A stretch of 25,540 nucleotides of DNA, taken from contig CAMRAP010000003.1 of NCBI GenBank assembly GCA_947039985.1, positions 1 through 25,540 of the forward strand. The letters run 5' to 3'. A model generated the notes under the pieces. It was not told the origin of the DNA. It made no database searches and was given only the letters and a program-made list of their open reading frames with translations. Positions 15,451 through 24,540 of this stretch are shown in pieces; position 1 is the first letter of the stretch, and each line of letters opens with the position of its first letter. Source of the stretch: an uncultured Odoribacter sp. GTDB lineage: Bacteria; Bacteroidota; Bacteroidia; Bacteroidales; Marinifilaceae. Position numbers and translations under genes: made by a program.

Positions 15451-16926
15451 ATGAAAAATTATTTTAACACCCTATCATTACGTGAGCAATTAAACCAATT
15501 AGGCGTTTGTGAATTCATGGATATCAATGAATTTTCTTCAGGGGTAGAAAAACTGAAAGGGAAAAAAATAGTCATCGTAGGATGCGGAGCGCAAGGACTA
15601 AATCAAGGACTAAACATGCGTGACTCTGGCTTAGATATATCATACACGCTTAGAGATGCTGCGATTAAAGAACAGCGTCAATCGTGGAAAAATGCTACTG
15701 AAAACAAGTTCAAAGTAGGCACCTACCAAGAAATGATCCCAACAGCAGATATGGTGATAAACCTAACTCCCGACAAGCAACATACAACAGTAGTTAGCGC
15801 GGTCATGCCTTTGATGAAAAAAGGAGCAACTCTTTCGTATTCACATGGATTCAACATCGTGGAAGAAGGAATGGAAGTGCGTGAAGACATCACAGTGGTG
15901 ATGGTAGCGCCTAAATCTCCGGGTTCTGAAGTGCGTGAAGAGTACAAGCGCGGTTTTGGTGTACCTACACTTATCGCTGTTCATCCAGAAAATGATCCCA
16001 ATGGCGATGGTTTCGAAATAGCAAAGGCATACGCCGCAGCAACAGGAGGACATCGTGCAGGAGTACTACACTCATCCTTTGTCGCTGAAGTAAAATCAGA
16101 CCTAATGGGCGAGCAAACGATTCTTTGTGGCTTATTGCAAACAGGTTCTATCCTTTCGTTTAACCTTATGGTGGAGCAAGGCATAGAAAAATCTTACGCT
16201 TCGAAGCTTATTCAATACGGCTGGGAAGTCATCACAGAAGCGCTTAAGATAGGAGGTATTACAAACATGATGGATCGTCTTTCGAATCCTGCGAAAATAG
16301 AGGCATTTAAAATTGCTGACGATCTAAAGACGATTATGCGTCCACTATTCCAAAAGCATATGGATGACATTATGAGCGGTGAGTTTTCAAAAGTGATGAT
16401 GGAAGACTGGGCAAATGATGACGTAAACCTATTGACTTGGAGAGCTGCAACTGGCGAAACAGCCTTTGAGCAGACTCCTGCTGGCGATATGGAAATCAGC
16501 GAACAAGAGTATTTCGACAACGGACTTCTAATGGTTGCTTTCGTAAAATCGGGTGTTGAGTTGGCATTTGAAACAATGACAGAGACAGGAATAAAAGACG
16601 CAAGTGCTTATTATGAATCACTCCACGAAACCCCGCTTATTGCGAACACAATTGCTCGCAAAAAACTATTTGAGATGAATAGAGTGATTTCAGATACAGC
16701 AGAATATGGTTGTTATCTTTTCGATCACGCTTGCAAACCTTTATTGGAAGAGTTTATGAAGGATATGACAACCAATATGATTGGAAAGAACTTTAATGAA
16801 GGCATAAACGCAGGAGTTAGCAACATCGAACTAGTAAGCATTAACGACGAAATTCGTTACCATCCCGTAGAACTGATTGGTGCAGAGCTTAGAGAAGCGA
16901 TGACAGCCATGAAAGCTATCGTATAA
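15451..16926 (+). CDS. ilvC: Ketol-acid reductoisomerase, class II (long, E. coli-like)
   Basis: 491 residues, the same length as E. coli IlvC and about 150 longer than class I enzymes. The Rossmann motif VGCGAQGLNQG begins near Gly44. Arg68, Arg76 and Ser78 occupy the positions used for the NADPH 2'-phosphate in E. coli, so NADPH is predicted. Asp217 and Glu221 in KSDLMGEQTIL are Mg ligands, and a duplicated knotted C-terminal domain follows (YYESLHETPLIANTIARKKLFEMN). It converts acetolactate and acetohydroxybutyrate to the dihydroxy acids used by IlvD. The similarity to gamma-proteobacterial enzymes is high by eye. A stem-loop follows in the 81-bp gap to leuA. Confidence 0.97.
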   Translation: MKNYFNTLSLREQLNQLGVCEFMDINEFSSGVEKLKGKKIVIVGCGAQGLNQGLNMRDSGLDISYTLRDAAIKEQRQSWKNATENKFKVGTYQEMIPTADMVINLTPDKQHTTVVSAVMPLMKKGATLSYSHGFNIVEEGMEVREDITVVMVAPKSPGSEVREEYKRGFGVPTLIAVHPENDPNGDGFEIAKAYAAATGGHRAGVLHSSFVAEVKSDLMGEQTILCGLLQTGSILSFNLMVEQGIEKSYASKLIQYGWEVITEALKIGGITNMMDRLSNPAKIEAFKIADDLKTIMRPLFQKHMDDIMSGEFSKVMMEDWANDDVNLLTWRAATGETAFEQTPAGDMEISEQEYFDNGLLMVAFVKSGVELAFETMTETGIKDASAYYESLHETPLIANTIARKKLFEMNRVISDTAEYGCYLFDHACKPLLEEFMKDMTTNMIGKNFNEGINAGVSNIELVSINDEIRYHPVELIGAELREAMTAMKAIV

Positions 16927-16954
16927 AGAAGTATTCACAATTCCTTATTCAAGA

Positions 16955-16986
16955 TTCGCAAGTAGCTAGCAATACCTACTTGCGAA
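16955..16986 (+). repeat. Intercistronic perfect stem-loop between ilvC and leuA
   Basis: TTCGCAAGTAG at 16955-16965 is the exact reverse complement of CTACTTGCGAA at 16976-16986, with a 10-base loop. No T-run follows (ACTTAAAAC), so it is not a normal intrinsic terminator. It may protect or process the mRNA between the ilv and leu halves of the operon. Confidence 0.8.
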
Positions 16987-17007
16987 ACTTAAAACAACTT
17001 ATTACAT

Positions 17008-18504
17008 ATGTCCAAACGTATATACATATTCGACACTACCCTAAGAGATGCAGAGCAAGTTCCTGGTTGCCAGTTAAACACCATTGAAAAGATAGAGGTG
17101 GCACGTCAGCTGGAAAGATTAGGCGTAGACATTATTGAGGCGGGATTCCCGATTTCTAGTCCTGGAGATTTTAATTCGGTGGTAGAGATATCTAAAGCAG
17201 TTACCAATCCAATCATTTGTGCCCTAACAAGAGCCGTAAAAAAAGATATCGAAGTAGCAGCCGAAGCACTGAAGTATGCAAAAAGAGGACGTATCCATAC
17301 GGGTATCGGTACTTCGATGTATCATATTAAGGACAAACTCAGAACCACTCCAGACGAAATCATCCGACGAGCTATCGAAGCCGTATCCTACGCCCGACAA
17401 TATGTGGATGATGTTGAATTTTACGCTGAAGATGCAGGACGTACAGACAATGAATTCCTAGCAAAAGTTGTTGAAGCCGTGATTAAGGCAGGAGCAACGG
17501 TTGTGAATATTCCAGACACAACGGGCTATTGTCTACCGAATGAATATGGCGAAAAGATTGCCTATTTGATGAACAATGTCCCCAATGTTGACAAAGCGAT
17601 TCTCGCCACTCATTGCCACAACGATTTAGGAATGGCAACAGCAAACACCCTTGCCGGCGTGCAAAACGGTGCTCGTCAGGTGGAAGTAACCATCAACGGA
17701 CTTGGCGAACGAGCAGGAAATTCTGCATTAGAGGAGGTGGTGATGGCCATTCATTGTCACAAGAATTTAGACTTTGAGATGGGCATAAACACCAAAGAAA
17801 TTATCACATCCAGCCGATTAGTATCTAGTTTAATGCGTGCACCGGTACAATTAAACAAGGCTATCGTTGGACGCAATGCTTTTGCACACTCTTCTGGAAT
17901 CCATCAAGATGGAGTATTGAAAAACAGAGAGACATACGAAATTATCGACCCTGAAACGGTGGGTGTAGACCAATCCAGTATTGTATTGACAGCTCGTAGC
18001 GGTCGTGCAGCCTTAAAACACCACCTACTAGAGATTAACTATAATCCAGATCACGATGAACTAGAGGCAATCTATCAACGTTTTCTTGAACTAGCCGATA
18101 AGAAAAAAGACATCACCACTCGCGATTTAGAGGTGTTAATCGGTACGGAGAACTCTCGCCAAAAACGAGGCATGATATTAGAATCGCTACAAGTGGTTTG
18201 TGGTTCAAGCACCATACCAACAGCAACCGTACAACTGAGCTTCTTGGGAGATGTATTCACCGAAACAGCTAGTGGAAATGGACCCGTAGATGCAGCCATT
18301 ACAGCCGTCAAGAACATCACAAAAAGACGCGTACACGTTGAAGAGTATTTGGTTCAAGCGATGACTCGCGGTAGTGACGACCTCGGAAAAGTGCATATGC
18401 AAGTGTCACACAAAGGAAAGATATATCACGGATTTGGTGCCAACACAGACATCATCACAGCATCAGTAGAATCATTTATAGATGCTATTTCTAAGATTTC
18501 ATAA
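17008..18504 (+). CDS. leuA: 2-isopropylmalate synthase
   Basis: 498 residues, ATG at 17008. It condenses acetyl-CoA with 2-oxoisovalerate, the first committed step to leucine. The catalytic TIM barrel starts with IFDTTLRDAEQVPGCQLN (Arg/Asp of the active site and metal), with ATHCHNDLGMATAN giving the HxH metal ligands and NGLGERAGNSALEEV the Gly-rich loop. NAFAHSSGIHQDG marks the linker region. The C-terminal LeuA allosteric domain (about 390-498) is present, ending in SVESFIDAISKIS, so leucine feedback is expected. Length fits the bacterial class I enzyme. Citramalate or homocitrate synthase is less likely because leuC, leuD and leuB follow directly. Confidence 0.95.
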   Translation: MSKRIYIFDTTLRDAEQVPGCQLNTIEKIEVARQLERLGVDIIEAGFPISSPGDFNSVVEISKAVTNPIICALTRAVKKDIEVAAEALKYAKRGRIHTGIGTSMYHIKDKLRTTPDEIIRRAIEAVSYARQYVDDVEFYAEDAGRTDNEFLAKVVEAVIKAGATVVNIPDTTGYCLPNEYGEKIAYLMNNVPNVDKAILATHCHNDLGMATANTLAGVQNGARQVEVTINGLGERAGNSALEEVVMAIHCHKNLDFEMGINTKEIITSSRLVSSLMRAPVQLNKAIVGRNAFAHSSGIHQDGVLKNRETYEIIDPETVGVDQSSIVLTARSGRAALKHHLLEINYNPDHDELEAIYQRFLELADKKKDITTRDLEVLIGTENSRQKRGMILESLQVVCGSSTIPTATVQLSFLGDVFTETASGNGPVDAAITAVKNITKRRVHVEEYLVQAMTRGSDDLGKVHMQVSHKGKIYHGFGANTDIITASVESFIDAISKIS

Positions 18505-18527
18505 ATAACGACCACTAATTAAAACAG

Positions 18528-19919
18528 ATGAATACGCTATTCGATAAAATTTGGGATGCACACACCATTGAAACCATGGCAGGAGGCTCGTGTGTATTGT
18601 ATATTGACCGACAATACATCCACGAAGTAACCAGTCCGCAGGCTTTCGAGGGACTACGCGCTAGAGGAATGCAGGTTTTTCGCCCCGAGCAAATCACGGC
18701 AAGTCCCGACCACAATATACCTACGAAGAATCAACACCTTCCAGTAGAAGACCCACTTTCAGCGCAACAACTATCTACACTAGAAGAAAACTGCGAGGAA
18801 TTTGGAATCAATATCTTCAAGGTGGGAACGCCTAAGAATGGTATTATTCATGTGATGGGACCCGAAACAGGCATGACTCAACCGGGCATGACCATCGTTT
18901 GTGGCGACAGTCACACCTCCACGCATGGAGCCTTAGGATGTGTTGCTTTCGGCATCGGAACCAGTGAAGTGGAGATGGTTTTAACCTCGCAATGCGTATT
19001 GCAAAGCAAGCCTAAAACCATGCGTATCAACGTCAACGGCGCTCTTCATCCCAACGTATGTTCCAAAGATGTGATACTATACATCATATCGAAACTAGGC
19101 ACAGACGGAGGAACAGGCTATTTTATCGAATTTGCAGGGAGCACCATTCGCTCGCTTTCGATGGAAGCAAGAATGACGATTTGCAATATGAGTATAGAGA
19201 TGGGCGCGCGTGGTGGAATGATTGCACCCGACGAAACCACTTTCACCTATATCAAAGGACGAGAATTTGCCCCACAAGGCGAAGCGTGGGAAAAAGCTTT
19301 GGGAGAGTGGAAACTTTTGAAAAGCGATGCAGATGCCGTATTCGACCAAGAGATTACTTTCGATGCAGCCGACATCTTCCCCATGATTACCTATGGCACC
19401 AATCCTGGAATGGGCATTTCTATTAATGATAGCCTACCTAAAGTCAGTGAAATAGAAGAAAGCTCACGCCCTTCATTCCTAAAATCATTGGAATACATGG
19501 GTTTCCAAGATGGAGAAAAATTGATCGGCAAGGCCATCGACTACGTATTTGTGGGCAGTTGCACCAATGGACGCATCGAAGACCTAAGAGCCTTTGCAGA
19601 CTATGTAAAGGGGAAACAGAAAGCCGAAGGTGTAATCGCTTGGATTGTTCCCGGCAGCAAGCCAGTTGAAAAACAAGCCATCGAAGAGGGTATAAAAGAC
19701 ACACTCGAAGCCGCTGGTTTTGAACTGCGCCAACCCGGATGCTCTGCCTGCTTAGCCATGAACGATGATAAAATCCCTGCGGGCAAATACTGTGTTGCCA
19801 CCTCCAATCGCAACTTTGAAGGACGACAAGGTCCCGATTCACGCACCCTATTGGCAGGACCATTAGTGGCAGCAGCGGCAGCAATCACAGGAGTAATCAC
19901 AGACCCTAATAACCTATAA
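18528..19919 (+). CDS. leuC: 3-isopropylmalate dehydratase large subunit
   Basis: 463 residues. With LeuD it isomerises 2-isopropylmalate to 3-isopropylmalate via isopropylmaleate. Aconitase-superfamily features: MTIVCGDSHTSTHGALG, and the [4Fe-4S] ligands Cys345 in VGSCTNGRIEDL and Cys405/Cys408 in PGCSACLAMN. NRNFEGRQGP near the C-terminus is the substrate-loop Arg region. The gene begins 23 bp after leuA and ends 4 bp before leuD, so translation of leuC and leuD is probably coupled. Confidence 0.97.
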   Translation: MNTLFDKIWDAHTIETMAGGSCVLYIDRQYIHEVTSPQAFEGLRARGMQVFRPEQITASPDHNIPTKNQHLPVEDPLSAQQLSTLEENCEEFGINIFKVGTPKNGIIHVMGPETGMTQPGMTIVCGDSHTSTHGALGCVAFGIGTSEVEMVLTSQCVLQSKPKTMRINVNGALHPNVCSKDVILYIISKLGTDGGTGYFIEFAGSTIRSLSMEARMTICNMSIEMGARGGMIAPDETTFTYIKGREFAPQGEAWEKALGEWKLLKSDADAVFDQEITFDAADIFPMITYGTNPGMGISINDSLPKVSEIEESSRPSFLKSLEYMGFQDGEKLIGKAIDYVFVGSCTNGRIEDLRAFADYVKGKQKAEGVIAWIVPGSKPVEKQAIEEGIKDTLEAAGFELRQPGCSACLAMNDDKIPAGKYCVATSNRNFEGRQGPDSRTLLAGPLVAAAAAITGVITDPNNL

Positions 19920-19923
19920 AGCT

Positions 19924-20535
19924 ATGTTAGATAAATTTATAAACCTTAGCTCCACAGCAATACCTCTTCCGATTGAGAATATCGACACCGACCAAATCAT
20001 CCCTGCTCGCTATCTAAAAGCAACAACACGGGAAGGTTTTGGAAAGCAATTGTTCTACGATTGGCGCTATGATACGGATGGAAATCCCAAAGCAGACTTT
20101 GCACTGAACTCCCCCATTTATGCGGGACAGATATTAGTGGCAGGCAAAAACTTTGGCTGTGGTTCCAGTCGCGAACACGCTGCATGGGCAATCTATGGAG
20201 CAGGATTTAAAGTGGTGGTATCTAGTTTCTTTGCCGACATCTTTAGAAACAATGCCCTAAACAACGGCTTGCTACCCGTGCAAGTGTCCGAAAGTTTTTT
20301 AGCCAAACTATTTGACGCCATTAAGCAAGACCCCAAAACTCAAATCCAAGTGAACTTGGAGAAGCAAAGCATCGCCATTGTTGCCAGTGGCGAAACTGAA
20401 AGCAAAAGCGAAACCCAAAGCGAAACCTTTGAAATCAACTCCTATAAAAAAGAGTGCCTTTTAAAAGGATACGATGATGTAGATTACCTAATCAGCAAGC
20501 ATCCCGAGATAGAAAAATTTGAAATAGAAAGATAA
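19924..20535 (+). CDS. leuD: 3-isopropylmalate dehydratase small subunit
   Basis: 203 residues, the swivel-domain partner of LeuC. Diagnostic segments are NIDTDQIIPARYLK, FGCGSSREHAAWAIYGAGF and SSFFADIFRNNALNNGLLP. Residues about 156-169 (GETESKSETQSETF) are low in complexity and look like an in-frame expansion within the variable C-terminal loop before INSYKKECLLKGYDDVDYL. The gene starts 4 bp after leuC and is followed 12 bp later by leuB. Confidence 0.96.
   Translation: MLDKFINLSSTAIPLPIENIDTDQIIPARYLKATTREGFGKQLFYDWRYDTDGNPKADFALNSPIYAGQILVAGKNFGCGSSREHAAWAIYGAGFKVVVSSFFADIFRNNALNNGLLPVQVSESFLAKLFDAIKQDPKTQIQVNLEKQSIAIVASGETESKSETQSETFEINSYKKECLLKGYDDVDYLISKHPEIEKFEIER
20389..20426 (+). 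repeat. In-frame GCGAAAC mini-repeat within leuD
   Basis: The heptamer GCGAAAC occurs three times between 20389 and 20425, the last two in a 12-base repeat (GCGAAACCCAAA). It encodes alternating Glu-Thr/Ser residues in a surface loop. Replication slippage is a likely origin. Confidence 0.6.
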
Positions 20536-20547
20536 CAGATAAAACAC

Positions 20548-21612
20548 ATGGACTTAAGAATAGCAGTATTACCTGGTGATGGTATTGGACCAGAAATAGT
20601 AGAACAAGCCGTAAAAGCAATCAATGCAGTATGCACCCTTTACGGTCATAAAGTAGAATACACCTATGCCCTTGTTGGAGCAGCAGCCATTGACAAAGTG
20701 GGGAATCCCTATCCAGAGGAGACTCACCAAATTTGTATGGACGCTGATGCCATCCTTTTCGGAGCCATTGGCGATCCGCGTTTCGACAACAACCCGAAAG
20801 CCAAAGTACGACCAGAACAAGGTTTGTTAGCCATGCGCCAAAAACTAGGCTTGTATGCCAACATCCGACCAGTGAATGTGTTTAAATCACTCATCGACCG
20901 TTCGCCTCTACGCAGAGAGTTGGTGGAAGATGCTGATTTTATCTGTGTCCGAGAACTAACTGGCGGCATCTATTTCGGTAAGCCACAAGGACGTTCAGAG
21001 GATGGACAAACCGCTTTCGATAGCTGTGTATATACCAAAGCAGAAATCAAGCGCATCTGCAAACTAGGATTTGAATATGCCGCAAGTCGCCGCAATCAAC
21101 TAACCGTTGTTGATAAAGCCAACGTACTAGCCACCTCTCGCCTATGGCGCGAAACGGTGCAGGAGATGGCTCCCTCTTATCCAAATGTAGATGTAGAATA
21201 TATGTTTGTGGACAATGCAGCCATGAAACTAATCCAACAACCCAAGCACTTTGATGTCATCGTCACGGAGAATATGTTTGGCGACATTTTGACCGACGAA
21301 GCCAGCGTAATCACGGGTTCATTGGGCTTACTTCCCTCTGCATCCATCGGTGTACACACCTCACTATTTGAACCCATTCACGGTTCCTACCCACAAGCAG
21401 CTGGCAAAAACATTGCCAATCCAATAGCCACCATACTTTCAGCAGCTTTGATGTTTGAATATGCCTTTAACCTGAAAGCAGCAGGCGCTTCTATCCGCAA
21501 AGCTGTTAATATGGCTATTGACGGTGGAATGGTCACAGAAGATATTGCCACAACCGGAAAGGCATACAGCACCACCGAAGTAGGCGATTTTATTGTGAAG
21601 AACATCAAATAA
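20548..21612 (+). CDS. leuB: 3-isopropylmalate dehydrogenase
   Basis: 354 residues. NAD-dependent oxidative decarboxylation of 3-isopropylmalate to 4-methyl-2-oxopentanoate, the last leucine-specific step before transamination. The family start LRIAVLPGDGIGPEIVEQAVKA, the substrate loop ending in RELTGGIYFGKPQGR, and VVDKANVLATSRLWR with the catalytic Lys are all present. NMFGDILTDEASVITGSLGLLPSAS supplies the Mg Asp residues, and EPIHGSYPQAAGKNIANP the cofactor region with the Glu/His pattern of NAD-dependent IPMDH. Length matches the family. ilvA follows 36 bp later, still in the operon. Confidence 0.97.
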   Translation: MDLRIAVLPGDGIGPEIVEQAVKAINAVCTLYGHKVEYTYALVGAAAIDKVGNPYPEETHQICMDADAILFGAIGDPRFDNNPKAKVRPEQGLLAMRQKLGLYANIRPVNVFKSLIDRSPLRRELVEDADFICVRELTGGIYFGKPQGRSEDGQTAFDSCVYTKAEIKRICKLGFEYAASRRNQLTVVDKANVLATSRLWRETVQEMAPSYPNVDVEYMFVDNAAMKLIQQPKHFDVIVTENMFGDILTDEASVITGSLGLLPSASIGVHTSLFEPIHGSYPQAAGKNIANPIATILSAALMFEYAFNLKAAGASIRKAVNMAIDGGMVTEDIATTGKAYSTTEVGDFIVKNIK

Positions 21613-21648
21613 AACCAAGCACTACTAACCCAACTTAAAATATCAATT

Positions 21649-22908
21649 ATGAGCAAGCCTTACTTTCCATCACTAGAAGAGATCCAAAAAGCCGAAGAGA
21701 CGCTAAAAGAGATATTAATACCTACTCCACTAAGCAAGAACAGACATCTTTCTGACAAATACGAAGCAAACATTTTGTTCAAGCGCGAAGACTTGCAGGT
21801 GGTGAGAAGCTATAAAATCCGAGGAGCCTACAACAAAATGAGGTCTCTCAATTCGGAAGAGATGGAAAGAGGCATTGCTTGTGCTAGTGCTGGAAATCAT
21901 GCGCAAGGCGTGGCATTTTCATGCAATATGCTAAAGGTAAACGGTCAGATCTTTATGCCCGTAACCACCCCCAAGCAAAAGATTAACCAAGTCAAGATGT
22001 TTGGAAATGGTTTCGTAGAAATCATTCTAGTAGGCGACACTTTCGACCAAGCAAACACAGCTGCCATTGAAGCCTGCGAAAAAAACAACCTCGTGTTCAT
22101 TCCCCCTTTCAACGACCCTAAAATCATTGAGGGACAAGCAACCGTAGGACTGGAGATACTGAACGAAGTGAAGGAACATATCGACTATGTATTTGTACCC
22201 ATCGGTGGTGGCGGTTTAGCCTCAGGACTAGGCAGCTATTTCAAGATGATGAGTCCAAACACAAAAATCATAGGCGTTGAACCCGCAGGAGCTGCCAGTA
22301 TGAAAGCGGCATTCGACAATGGCAAAGTGGTGGAATTAAAAGAGATCAACAAATTCGTTGACGGAGCAGCCGTTCAAAAAGTAGGCGAAATCACCTTCGA
22401 GGTGTGCCGACAAGTGATCGATGAAATCATACCCGTTCCAGAGGGCAAAGTATGTTCCACCATCCTCAACCTATACAACTACGACGCCATTGTGGTTGAG
22501 CCAGCCGGTGCATTAAGCATAAGCGCCTTGAGTTTTTACAAAGAGGAGATCAAGGGCAAAAACGTAGTATGCGTTATCAGCGGCAGCAACAACGACATCA
22601 CCCGCATGGAGGAGATCAAAGAACGCTCGATGCTCTACGAAGGACACAAGCACTATTTCGTGGTACGCTTCCCACAAAGAGCCGGAGCCCTACAAAACTT
22701 TGTAAACAATGCGCTAGGCGAAAATGACGACATCACCTTCTTCGAATATAAGAAGAAAAACAACCGCGAAAAAGGACCTGCCCTCATCGGCGTGGAACTT
22801 CAAAACCCCAAAGATTTCGAAGGACTAAAGGAACGCATGGAAGAACAAGGAATCGTGTATCAATACCTGAATGACGACCCGATCTTGTTTGAGTTCTTGA
22901 TTGGGTAA
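21649..22908 (+). CDS. ilvA: Threonine ammonia-lyase (biosynthetic threonine dehydratase)
   Basis: 419 residues. PLP enzyme that turns threonine into 2-oxobutanoate and ammonia, the entry to isoleucine. Catalytic Lys56 is in VVRSYKIRGAYNKM; the phosphate-binding loop GGGGLASG begins at residue 186; EPAGALSISAL and VISGSNND complete the fold type II domain. A single ACT-like regulatory domain (about 335-419, FVVRFPQRAGALQNFVNNAL) follows, making it the short single-ACT form rather than the about 514-residue E. coli IlvA with two. Isoleucine feedback is likely. Its position at the end of the ilv-leu operon puts isoleucine supply under the same leader control. Confidence 0.93.
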   Translation: MSKPYFPSLEEIQKAEETLKEILIPTPLSKNRHLSDKYEANILFKREDLQVVRSYKIRGAYNKMRSLNSEEMERGIACASAGNHAQGVAFSCNMLKVNGQIFMPVTTPKQKINQVKMFGNGFVEIILVGDTFDQANTAAIEACEKNNLVFIPPFNDPKIIEGQATVGLEILNEVKEHIDYVFVPIGGGGLASGLGSYFKMMSPNTKIIGVEPAGAASMKAAFDNGKVVELKEINKFVDGAAVQKVGEITFEVCRQVIDEIIPVPEGKVCSTILNLYNYDAIVVEPAGALSISALSFYKEEIKGKNVVCVISGSNNDITRMEEIKERSMLYEGHKHYFVVRFPQRAGALQNFVNNALGENDDITFFEYKKKNNREKGPALIGVELQNPKDFEGLKERMEEQGIVYQYLNDDPILFEFLIG

Positions 22909-22961
22909 ACGGCAACCTACAAACTTACTGAGGACAATTCAAGCCAGTAAAACTGTGCATA

Positions 22962-23014
22962 AAAACAGATCACCCCTAACATCTTGATTAAAGATACTAC
23001 GGGTGATCTGTTTT
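22962..23014. terminator. Terminator at the end of the ilv-leu operon (probably bidirectional)
   Basis: A perfect 14-bp stem, AAAACAGATCACCC at 22962-22975 with GGGTGATCTGTTTT at 23001-23014. Its 25-base loop holds a small inner ATCTT/AAGAT hairpin. T-runs lie at the stem ends on both strands, so it can serve ilvA and the convergent fimbrillin-like gene. Confidence 0.85.
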
Positions 23015-23026
23015 AAGTTTACTTCA

Positions 23027-23049
23027 GCGCCCCGCAAAAAGCAGGGCGC
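23027..23049 (-). terminator. GC-rich hairpin after the fimbrillin-like gene
   Basis: GCGCCC at 23027-23032 pairs with GGGCGC at 23044-23049, extended by an inner GC/GC pair across one mismatch, with an AAAAA loop. It lies 27 bp beyond the stop on the minus strand without a clear T-run, so it may be a 3' stabiliser that works with the 22962-23014 terminator. Confidence 0.5.
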
Positions 23050-23075
23050 GATAATATTTAATGTTCAGGCGCTGT

Positions 23076-24540
23076 TTAGCTTGCTTCGCCATCGCCCTCA
23101 ACGGCATTCCAATCGGCAAGCGAAACGCTCAAATCTGCTTCCGTGTCAGTCACTATAACGGTAATCGTATAGATATGACCAGCAGCCAATGCAGTCAATT
23201 TTCCTCCACCTGTAACATTCACCGTATTCAACTTTATTGAATACTGATGTCCAGTAGCCAAAGTCAACACAATAGTATTATCATCCTCAAGCGTTTGAGG
23301 CGCTACGATATATGATGTTGCATTAGCAAAAGGAGTAGTCCCCGTGATACTTGCCACAGCATCAAGCAAGCTAATCGTATTATAGGCATCAATCGTTGCC
23401 AACTTCTTCAAGTTGATTGCACGACTACTAAGAAGTTCAACAAGTGCCGCATCCTCTGCAGGAGTAGACACCTCACCAGCTATATAACCTTTGCCAGCTT
23501 TCAACACCACCTTCACCTGCGCCATAGCATGCGCCATATTTAGATCAATCGGAGCACCGAAAGCCACATTTGTAGCAGTACCTCCAACATAATAATCCTT
23601 TTCATTACCCAGTATTGCAGCTACAGCTGGCGTATATAAAGCTTTAAAACCATAATCAGCAGCTACGGGAATACGACCCCAATAAATAGGAGCCTTAGAC
23701 GTCCAAGCAGTAGTGCCAAAATCATAAACACCTTCCACATCACTACCAACAGCAACAAGCTTTAATACATCTCCTTCCGCAGGAGTGATATTACCTGCAG
23801 CCGCATCACCACCTGTCAATCCGTCGATAACAAGCTCCTTTTCGTCAGTTACAACAGCATTCCAAGCTGCAAGCGAAACGCTAATTGCGTCTACCGCCTT
23901 ATCGCTAATCGTTGCATTGATCGTATAATTCTTACCCGCTTCCAGCGCATTGATGGCAGTGCCATCCACGCTCAAGCCAGCAAGATCCAGCGTATGAGTA
24001 CGCCCCGTATTCAAGCTAATCTTAATCCCTTTATCCGAGTTTAACACCTGTGGAGCTACGATATAAGGAGTTGCAACCACAGCCGCAATCGTACCAATCG
24101 CTTCATCCAAAACAACGCCATTAGCAAGCGAATACGATCTTAACGTCTGCATACCAATCGTGATACTCTCAACAGCTGCAAGCAATTCAGCATCGTTAGC
24201 ATATCCCGTACCTGCTTTCAAAACAAGAGATACTTGCGCCATAGCGTGCGTCATCTTTAGATTGATTGGAGCGCCGAAAGCTACATCGGTGGCAGCACCG
24301 ATCAAATAATCCAACTCATTGCCAACAACTGGGGCAGCCGCAGGTGTGTACAAAGCCTTGAAAGTAGAAGCACCTGCTAGCATATCATCCCAATACAGAG
24401 GAGTAGTAACTCCCCAAGCGGCAGCAGCATACGTATATTTTCCGACTTTACCATTGCTCGCCAATTCCAACACATCGCCATCGGCTGGTGTGATGTTACC
24501 TGCTTCGGGAGTTCCGCCAACCAAGCCATCTACTACTACC
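23076..24540 (-). repeat. Two tandem copies of a fimbrillin domain within the lipoprotein gene
   Basis: The unit starting at about 24540 and the unit starting at about 23834 encode closely similar domains, sharing DGL.GG, AGNITPA.GDVL, FKALYTPA, VAFGAPI, MAQV, LKAG.GY and YIVAPQ.L in the same order. The DNA is diverged but the order is fully kept, consistent with an intragenic duplication of about 700 bp. Confidence 0.8.

Noticed and set aside
19444..19884. 146-residue minus-strand ORF opposite leuC
   Set aside because: It is antisense to the conserved Fe-S region of leuC, has no plausible ribosome site, and its composition is typical of a shadow frame.
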